Source of the DNA: Pseudomonadota bacterium
GTDB lineage: Bacteria > Pseudomonadota > Gammaproteobacteria > UBA1113
DNA length: 11,230 nt
Direction of reading: 5' to 3'
Assembly (NCBI GenBank): GCA_021782065.1
Contig: JAJXVQ010000029.1
Location: 1-11,230, forward strand
The notes under the pieces are model-generated. The model was not told the origin of the DNA. It did no database searches and was given only the letters and a program-made list of their open reading frames with translations. This document shows, in pieces, positions 6,892-11,230 of the stretch. Each line of letters starts with the position of its first letter. The stretch's first letter is position 1. The position numbers and the translations under genes are program-made.

Positions 6892-7158
6892 TTAGCCGCG
6901 TATATCCAAATCCCGTATCAATTGTTGATGCTTGGCTTTATCTTCTCTGAGTAGATAAGATAGTAATTTCTTACGTCTGGATACCATTTGCATCAAGCCT
7001 CTACGTGAGTGGCAATCTTTTTTATTCACCGTAAAATGGTTTTGCAAACCACGAATACGGGCGCTCAAAAGGGCTATTTGTACTTCAGGAGAACCTACAT
7101 CACCTTCTTTACGCTGAAACCGACTGATAATTTCATTTTTTTGTGCTTTAGCTAGCAT
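6892..7158 (-). CDS. rpsO: 30S ribosomal protein S15
   Basis: An 88-residue S15 that binds the central domain of 16S rRNA and helps bridge the subunits. Family signatures are visible: GDVGSPEVQIALLSARI (about 19-35), the LQNHF and KDCHSRRGL segment (about 38-55), and VSRRKKLLSYL (about 59-69). The ATG at 7158 has GGAG 8 nt upstream. It is the first gene of the rpsO-pnp unit. S15 often represses its own mRNA through leader structure; inverted repeats at 7232-7291 lie upstream but do not match a leader I recognise. Confidence 0.98.
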   Translation of the reverse strand: MLAKAQKNEIISRFQRKEGDVGSPEVQIALLSARIRGLQNHFTVNKKDCHSRRGLMQMVSRRKKLLSYLLREDKAKHQQLIRDLDIRG

Positions 7159-7359
7159 ACTATTTACTCCAAAATCTAAACTTTACAAATAACACAGCCT
7201 CTAGGTTTATTCACACACTTGTACGTTTTGAGAGGCGGGGCGCCTAGCGAGCCTCCCCTACAACGCTCATAAGACTCGCTTATTAGGCGAGGATTTATGA
7301 ACCCGCTATCACTTTACGCACTAGTAGTATTAATGCCCAGATGTAAAGATGCGTATTTT

Positions 7360-7374
7360 GTGCAAAATTTGCAC
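7360..7374. promoter_or_regulatory. 15-bp palindrome, possible operator
   Basis: GTGCAAA-A-TTTGCAC is a perfect 7+1+7 inverted repeat in the rpsO/HU spacer. The symmetry suits a dimeric DNA-binding regulator, but it is about 200 bp from rpsO and 265 bp from the HU start, and I recognise no matching consensus. Confidence 0.3.
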
Positions 7375-7591
7375 TTTACTCGGCTGCAAAGATCCGCTAT
7401 TGTAAACCAGAATCCCCTTTTGAACAAGAGACGTAGGGTCTTTCACCCAAAAACAAGCAAATAATCGCAAAAAAATCATAAAAAAAGCTTTTTCCCCCGT
7501 AAAACCCCTATACAAGTTTGAAAAATATGATATCTTATTTTCTCGTGGTTCTACCTCATTGAACGTGGCTATTGCGAGTTTAGGCGGGTAG

Positions 7592-7620
7592 TTGAGATAT
7601 TTAAATGTCATCTGCATATT
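7592..7620 (+). promoter_or_regulatory. Tentative promoter of the HU gene
   Basis: TTGAGA (7592-7597), a 17-bp spacer, then CATATT (7615-7620). The -35 matches 5 of 6 and the -10 4 of 6. The start would fall about 13 nt before the ATG, on top of the ribosome site, so the real promoter may be further upstream. Confidence 0.28.
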
Positions 7621-7639
7621 GTTATTAGAGGAAATAAAC

Positions 7640-8089
7640 ATGGCAACTTCAAAAAAACCAGCCGGGAAAGCGGTTAAAAAACCCGTAGTTACAGCTAAGA
7701 AAGCTACGCGCAGCATCAAATCAACAACTAAAGCTAAGCCTTTGGCACGTAAAGCGGCACCGGCCAACTTGAACAAAACTTACAAAGACGCCCCTACTAA
7801 AACGGAAATCTTGACGACATTGGCTGAATTTGCTGACATCAGCAGAAAACAAGTCAGCGCCGTGCTCTCAGGTTTAGCAGACATCGTCAATGGCTCGGTC
7901 AAAAGCAAGGCTGCAGGTGAATTTACACTGCCAGGCTTGTTGAAGATCAAGGTTGTGCGTAAACCAGCAACCAAGGCCCGTAAAGGCATCAACCCTTTTA
8001 CTGGCGAAGAAACCATGTTTAAAGCTAAGCCAGCCCGTAATGTGGTCAAAATCAAGGCCTTGAAAAAGCTAAAAGATATGGTCGTATAG
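7640..8089 (+). CDS. HU-family DNA-binding protein with basic histone-like N-terminal tail
   Basis: A 149-residue nucleoid protein. The ATG at 7640 has AGAGGA 7 nt upstream; reading upstream to 7592 would only add unrelated residues. Residues 1-50 are a low-complexity Lys/Ala/Thr tail (KKPAGKAVKKP, STTKAKPLARKAA) like histone H1. Residues about 52-148 are an HU/IHF fold: TKTEILTTLAEFADISRKQV, then LPGLLKIKVVRKPATKARKG and the DNA-binding arm INPFTGEE (117-124), ending KALKKLKDMVV. Standard HU is about 90 residues, so the tail is a large addition. Likely role: DNA bending and compaction, with the tail adding non-specific DNA affinity. It is transcribed alone, divergently from rpsO, with a strong terminator behind it. 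Confidence 0.92.
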   Translation: MATSKKPAGKAVKKPVVTAKKATRSIKSTTKAKPLARKAAPANLNKTYKDAPTKTEILTTLAEFADISRKQVSAVLSGLADIVNGSVKSKAAGEFTLPGLLKIKVVRKPATKARKGINPFTGEETMFKAKPARNVVKIKALKKLKDMVV

Positions 8090-8091
8090 CT

Positions 8092-8132
8092 GCGGCCTAT
8101 ATTCTAAAAGGTGGTCTAGGCCGCCTTTTTTT
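8092..8132 (+). terminator. Intrinsic terminator of the HU gene
   Basis: GCGGCCT (8092-8098) pairs with AGGCCGC (8118-8124). A competing stem, AAAGGTGG with CCGCCTTT, lies inside it, and a run of seven T follows (8126-8132). It starts 3 nt after the HU stop codon. Confidence 0.88.
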
Positions 8133-8140
8133 ATGGTATA

Positions 8141-8213
8141 ATTACTCATAACATTTGATTTTAGACGAAGAAGCGCGGCTAACAAAGCCTACAATCAAAG
8201 CGCGAAGAGTATA
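8141..8213. repeat. Palindromic dispersed element, short copy 3
   Basis: The left end (TTACTCATAACATTTGATTTTAGA-like, 8142-8165) lines up with copy 1, and the right end (AATCAAAG then CGAAGAGTATA, to 8213) with copy 2; CGAAGAGTATA is identical to 9084-9094. TTTGATTTTAG pairs with CTACAATCAAA. The centre is much shorter than in the 130-bp copies, so it looks like an internally deleted member. It begins right after the HU terminator. Confidence 0.55.
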
Positions 8214-8303
8214 TATTAAATCGTAACTACTCTTCCCATCCGGTCGCGGCTCGGTTACAAACGGATGAGCCGCCACCGTTAGCGGATGGCTAAGATATAC
8301 TCT
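8206..8303. repeat. Hairpin element B with GC-rich core
   Basis: It is bounded by AGAGTATAT (8206-8214) and ATATACTCT (8295-8303), a perfect 9-bp inverted repeat. Inside, CCATCC and the GC-rich arm to 8252 pair with GAGCCGC onward (8267-8289), with one mismatch and a 6-nt bulge. The 15-mer GGTCGCGGCTCGGTT (8242-8256) is identical to the core of element A. It overlaps the right end of copy 3 and precedes the orphan gene at 8373. The remaining bases to 8372 show nothing else I recognise. Confidence 0.72.
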
Positions 8304-8372
8304 AAGGCACTCAATATGAGCCTTTCTTTGAATAAAGCGCAAGTAGTTACAATGAAATCTAAAAGGTGAACC

Positions 8373-8960
8373 ATGAGCGACGATTCCAAACCTCCAAAAG
8401 GCCCCATACTGCCCGATCCTAAAGATCCGAAGCGCATAGATGGCACGCGCACGAATGTCATTGACATCAAAGAAACGCTCAAAGAACGTAAAGAAGAAAG
8501 ACAACAAAAAAAACAAGCAAAAACTGACCGCCGCCAAGAAGGCAAACCTGAAAAAGAGAAAAAAAAGAAAAGTGTAAAAACGACGATAGGGGCAGAAAAG
8601 GATGAGAACTATGAAGTTGATCCGGTAAAAAAGAAACAAAAAGAAGAACGCGAAAAATTCAACGACAAAAAACGCGTAGAACGCTTACGCGCTAAAGTTG
8701 AAGGATGGTTAGCACGCTTCAAGACAGAAGTTCTTCCCACTAGAAAGACTTCAGCGGGAAATAATCCAACGCGTGCTCCGGTACATCCTCTTACTTCTAA
8801 GATGACGGGACGTGATCCCAATGTTTCCGCTGATACCACCAAACAACCAGACGCCGCCCAACAATTACAGAACGTACTCGCTCATAAAAAACAATTAACG
8901 CTTCAGAATCAAAATCAAAATACTTTTACGCCCCCTACACCTAAACCTCCAGGGGGATAA
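8373..8960 (+). CDS. Lysine/glutamate-rich hypothetical protein, orphan
   Basis: A 195-residue protein I do not recognise. The ATG at 8373 has AGGTG 4 nt upstream. It is extremely polar: residues about 30-110 are dominated by Lys, Glu, Arg and Gln (KERKEERQQKKQ, KEKKKKSVK, KKKQKEEREK), with only one modest amphipathic stretch (VEGWLARFKTEVL, about 110-122). Proline-rich ends flank this (KPPKGPILPDPKDPK at 6-20; FTPPTPKPPGG at the C terminus), and QNQNQN precedes the last segment. No signal peptide, membrane segment or catalytic motif is seen, and it is probably largely disordered. Repeat elements lie immediately upstream and downstream, two of them sharing CGAAGAGTATA in direct orientation, so the gene may have moved as a cassette. 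A secreted or nucleic-acid-binding role is possible but unsupported. Confidence 0.7.
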   Translation: MSDDSKPPKGPILPDPKDPKRIDGTRTNVIDIKETLKERKEERQQKKQAKTDRRQEGKPEKEKKKKSVKTTIGAEKDENYEVDPVKKKQKEEREKFNDKKRVERLRAKVEGWLARFKTEVLPTRKTSAGNNPTRAPVHPLTSKMTGRDPNVSADTTKQPDAAQQLQNVLAHKKQLTLQNQNQNTFTPPTPKPPGG

Positions 8961-8964
8961 GATA

Positions 8965-9094
8965 TATACACAGCAGTTGGTTTTTAGAGTAGGCGGCTTA
9001 GCCCTCGAGCACCAGGAACCTTACCCAAGTATATTCAGTTCTGGGGCAGATGGGCGAAGGCCACACCCCCTAAAAATCAAATACGAAGAGTATA
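8965..9094. repeat. Palindromic dispersed element, copy 2 (130 bp)
   Basis: Homologous to copy 1 and in the same orientation: CAGCAGTT, TTTAGAGTAG, the identical 15-mer at 9003-9017, GATGGGCGAAGGC and the CACACCCCC tract all recur in order. TTGGTTTTTAG pairs with CTAAAAATCAA near the ends. The centre differs from copy 1, but pairing is retained (CCAGGAAC with GTTCTGG, one bulge). It starts 4 nt after the orphan gene's stop and runs 18 bp into the 3' end of hemH. Confidence 0.85.
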
Positions 9095-10057
9095 GTATAC
9101 GCGTTCGCGTACTAACGCCGCTAATAAGGCTATGTGCTTCGCGGTGTCATTCAATGCCGGGATATAATGAAACTCCTTCCCGCCTGCAGTTAAAAACGCA
9201 TTTTTATTTTGCAGCTGCAATTCTTCCAATGTTTCTAAACAATCCGTGGCAAAACCCGGCGCAATCACATCCACACGTTTAAGGCCTGCACGCGCCTGTT
9301 CTGGTAAAAAATCGATAGTATAAGGTTGTAACCACGGCTTATAGCCTAAACGCGATTGATAACTCAACGCGTATTCCGTAGATTTTAACTGCAAAGCTTC
9401 GACTACCGCCGCTACCGTTTGCTCGCAAGCCGCAGGATAGGTATCGCCGCGTTCGCAATAGGATACAGGAATACCATGAAATGAAAATAACAATAAATCG
9501 CCGCGGCCATGCTGTTGCCAATAGTCTGTAATGCTACGGCTTATTGCTTGAATGTATAAAGCATGACGATGATAATCCGCCACGAAAACAATTTCTGGAA
9601 TAACCATTTTAGTTGCCAAAGCACGCGCCAAGCCATCGAACACCGCGGCGGTGGTGGTGCTGGAATATTGTGGATACAGTGGAATAACAATAATGCGTTC
9701 ACAAGCGGCGGCTTCTAAAGTAGCCAATGCATTGCTAAATGAAGGTTCGCCATAGGTCATGGCCGAAGTCACTGTGATGTCGTCTGTTTGCAAAGCCGCG
9801 GCCAGTGCTTTTTTTTGTAGTAAGCTAGAGACTAACAGGGGCGAACCCTCTTTCAACCAAATTTTTTGATAATTATGGACAAGTTTTTTGGGTCTAAAGG
9901 GCAAGATAACGCCCTCTAAGATAACGCGCCACAGCCATGGGTGTACGTCTTGTATAACTCGTTTGTCTTGCAGAAAGTGTCTTAAAAAGGCACGTATGGC
10001 TTTTTTGGTAGGGGCGGTGGGCGTGCCCAGGTTCGCTAAGATTATGCCTGTTTTCAT
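9077..10057 (-). CDS. hemH: Ferrochelatase
   Basis: A 326-residue enzyme that inserts ferrous iron into protoporphyrin IX, the last step of heme synthesis. The conserved metal-site segment FSFHGIP carries His194; LSYQSRLGYKPWLQPYT (231-247) and APGFATDCLETLEEL (266-280, with Glu275) are family signatures. The N terminus KTGIILANLGTP is typical. The ATG at 10057 has GGGG 7 nt upstream. The last six residues (YYTLRI) and the stop are encoded inside repeat copy 2, so the natural C terminus appears replaced or extended; the catalytic core is intact. Probably co-transcribed with the thioredoxin-like gene 88 nt upstream, since I see no good promoter in that gap. Confidence 0.96.
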   Translation of the reverse strand: MKTGIILANLGTPTAPTKKAIRAFLRHFLQDKRVIQDVHPWLWRVILEGVILPFRPKKLVHNYQKIWLKEGSPLLVSSLLQKKALAAALQTDDITVTSAMTYGEPSFSNALATLEAAACERIIVIPLYPQYSSTTTAAVFDGLARALATKMVIPEIVFVADYHRHALYIQAISRSITDYWQQHGRGDLLLFSFHGIPVSYCERGDTYPAACEQTVAAVVEALQLKSTEYALSYQSRLGYKPWLQPYTIDFLPEQARAGLKRVDVIAPGFATDCLETLEELQLQNKNAFLTAGGKEFHYIPALNDTAKHIALLAALVRERVYYTLRI

Positions 10058-10145
10058 CTTATTACCCCTTTTTCAAGAAAAGCTGATATTGAGCGCATCT
10101 TGCGTGCAAATCGGTGCTTTGTGCTGGCCAAAGATAGGCGAATAG

Positions 10146-10508
10146 TTACTTGTCATCATCATGTTTTAGTTCTGTTTGCAGGGCGCTCATGTCTAGGTCT
10201 AAAGCCTGTTGCACCAAATCGGCTAAAGCACCTTGAGTTAAGGTACCGGCTTCGGAAAATAATGCCACGCGCTGGCGTAGAATCATGATGAGAGGGATTT
10301 GCCGTACGTTAAAATCGTCACCTAAAGCTTTCTCTGCTTCTACATTGACACTGGCAAAACAAACCTGAGGGAATTGCTCGGCCACGCGCGTAAAGATAGG
10401 TTTAAAGGCCAGGCATGGCTGGCACCAGGGCGCCCAAAAATCAATCACAATCGTCTCATAATAGTCTAGTATTTCGTCAAATTTTTGCACTGTTAATTCA
10501 TGGATCAT
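10146..10508 (-). CDS. Thioredoxin-fold protein with WCQPC active site
   Basis: A 120-residue, single-domain cytoplasmic thioredoxin-like protein. The redox motif is FWAPWCQPC (Cys29, Cys32), with Gln where classical thioredoxin has Gly; RQIPLIM carries the cis-proline (Pro72). Helix and strand order fits thioredoxin, with an extra acidic tail of about 15 residues ending HDDDK. There is no signal peptide. The ATG at 10508 has AGGGAA about 8 nt upstream. Likely role: dithiol-disulfide reduction, perhaps a TrxA paralogue; the CxxC change should shift its redox potential. It leads hemH on the same strand. Confidence 0.9.
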   Translation of the reverse strand: MIHELTVQKFDEILDYYETIVIDFWAPWCQPCLAFKPIFTRVAEQFPQVCFASVNVEAEKALGDDFNVRQIPLIMILRQRVALFSEAGTLTQGALADLVQQALDLDMSALQTELKHDDDK

Positions 10509-10717
10509 AGTATTTTCCCTGTTACACCCATATTATTCAGTACATTGTAAACCCTTTGTAGCAAAAAAGCATCCCTGCTTTAAGGGTCTCAACGTGCTCT
10601 TTACATTTACCAAAAAGGTTATAAAGATAACGTTCTCCTAAAGTGCATGATAATTTCCATTTTGCTATCCTACAGAAAATAACAACAATCACTCTACTTT
10701 AAACAGGGAGATATTTT
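10509..10717. other. Spacer between thioredoxin-like gene and ankyrin remnant
   Basis: About 210 bp without a gene. A short AAAGC/GCTTT stem (about 10565-10581) borders an A6 run, which on the minus strand would make a weak terminator-like hairpin. GGGAG (10706-10710) is the ribosome site of the ankyrin remnant. I see no convincing promoter pair and no PmrA-like box. Confidence 0.5.
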
Positions 10718-11042
10718 ATGTCTAGTACAGCAGATCTATTATTTAAAAAAACAGCCACAGAATGGCGCTAAAAATGGAGATATACTAACAGCAAGGCTTC
10801 TGCGGAAACAAGGTGCTGATATTAATGCACCCATTGAATTGGGCGAACCCCCCTTGCATTTGGCGAGTGAAAATGGGATTGCCTTAGCCTATTTTATTTT
10901 TGGGTTTTTCCATTCCCTCTTCTTCATTATTATATTTAGAGATCAGGTGAAAATACTCCTTTTTTTTAGTACAGGTATTTTTTCTTCGTATTTGGCCTCT
11001 GCTAAAGCGATAATCTGGCTACGCCCGTTATCGTGTGCGTAA
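10718..11042 (+). pseudogene. Frameshifted and truncated ankyrin-repeat gene
   Basis: The ATG at 10718 has GGGAG 7 nt upstream. The first frame gives only 17 residues (MSSTADLLFKK... to TAA at 10769-10771). Dropping one A from the A7 run at 10745-10751 restores a reading frame that encodes an unmistakable ankyrin unit: NGDILTARLLRKQGADINAP then GEPPLHLASENG (to about 10875). After that the frame turns into unrelated hydrophobic sequence ending at 11042, so the ankyrin similarity is cut off. Ankyrin proteins are frequent effectors in Legionellales. The simplest reading is a decayed gene; polymerase slippage on A7 could restore the frame but not the missing repeats. Confidence 0.65.
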
Positions 11043-11149
11043 GTTAAGGTTTTTCCAATTCTGAAAATTAATTTTTTGTCTGTTAGCTCTTGTATAATTC
11101 TATTATAATGGCATTTTAAATATAAATTAGTACTCAGCAATCCCCTCAT
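10943..11149 (-). pseudogene. Possible ankyrin C-terminal fragment
   Basis: A 68-residue reading frame with an in-frame stop just before its ATG and no clear ribosome site. Residues about 32-54 (GKTLTYAHDNGRSQIIALAEAKY) resemble the helix pair of a terminal ankyrin repeat (G-x-T-x-L-x-A-x-x-NG-x-x-x-II-x-L), with a charged tail after it. It points towards the ankyrin remnant at 10718. It may be the detached, inverted 3' end of the same or a related gene. The similarity is short and the call tentative. Confidence 0.4.
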
Positions 11150-11230
11150 TTTCTAATATTATTTAAAAGTTTTTTTGTGAATATATGGTTGCCGAAATTA
11201 ACACTGTTTCTATTAACGGCTAAAAAACTT

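Larger units (their letters stand above)
7159..7639. other. Divergent intergenic region rpsO / HU
   Basis: This gap of about 480 bp has no credible gene. It holds GAGGC/GCCTC arms (7232-7236, 7251-7255; an alternative GGGG/CCCC pairing overlaps them), CTCGC/GCGAG arms (7275-7279, 7287-7291), a near-perfect palindrome GTGCAAA-A-TTTGCAC (7360-7374) and an AT-rich stretch to about 7550. Promoters for both flanking genes must lie here. I see only a tentative one for the HU gene and no convincing one for rpsO. Confidence 0.6.

Noticed and set aside
7330..7776. 148-codon minus-strand reading frame across the rpsO/HU spacer
   Set aside because: It is antisense to the HU start, has no family resemblance or convincing ribosome site, and its hydrophobic half mirrors the Lys/Ala-rich HU tail read backwards.
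8142..8639. 165-codon minus-strand Phe-rich frame
   Set aside because: It is the complement of a Lys/Glu-rich gene, which automatically yields Phe/Leu/Ser-rich antisense frames; its other part crosses repeat elements.
10691..10717. PmrA-like box upstream of the ankyrin remnant
   Set aside because: Only a single TTAA (in CTTTAAAC) is present, without a second half-site 11 bp away or a fitting -10 box.

Overview
The window reads as a chromosome segment of a host-associated gammaproteobacterium, most likely of the order Legionellales (Coxiella, Rickettsiella, Diplorickettsia, Berkiella and similar). This rests on gammaproteobacterial housekeeping genes and gene order (rpsO-pnp; holB, pilZ and tatD close together), on moderately low GC, on ankyrin remnants, and on two orphan genes whose promoters resemble the PmrA-controlled promoters of Dot/Icm type IV effectors. 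The genus cannot be fixed from the sequence alone.

Layout. 1-1240: a rightward gene for a 314-residue coiled-coil protein with a PmrA-like promoter, then an inverted repeat. 1291-4676, leftward: tatD, pilZ and holB, split between pilZ and holB by about 1.25 kb holding two palindromic repeat elements and an orphan gene (2821-3564). 4769-7158, leftward: rpsO then pnp. 7159-7639: a spacer with inverted repeats. 7640-8089, rightward: an HU-family protein with a long histone-H1-like basic tail and a strong terminator. 8141-9094: repeat elements on both sides of a lysine/glutamate-rich orphan gene. 9077-10508, leftward: a thioredoxin-fold gene then hemH. 10718-11149: two ankyrin-like fragments on opposite strands, the first frameshifted at an A7 run.

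The main discovery candidate is the orphan at 2821-3564. Its product ends in Ser-Ser-Ser-Ser-Cys-Leu-Val-Met, a textbook CaaX box, which eukaryotic host enzymes prenylate and bacteria do not. A direct repeat matching the Legionella/Coxiella PmrA consensus lies exactly 7 bp upstream of a perfect TATAAT -10 box. The coiled-coil gene at 217-1161 has the same arrangement: two TTAA half-sites 11 bp apart, 7 bp, a -10 box, and a leader of about 30 nt. Together they suggest two co-regulated candidate secreted effectors, one predicted to be lipidated in the host and anchored to its membranes.

A second theme is a family of short palindromic elements bounded by TATACTC/GAGTATA-type ends (2518-2647, 8141-8213, 8965-9094), accompanied by hairpins sharing a 15-bp GC-rich core (2700-2804, 8206-8303). 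They lie beside the orphan genes inserted among housekeeping genes, and one copy supplies the last codons and stop of hemH.
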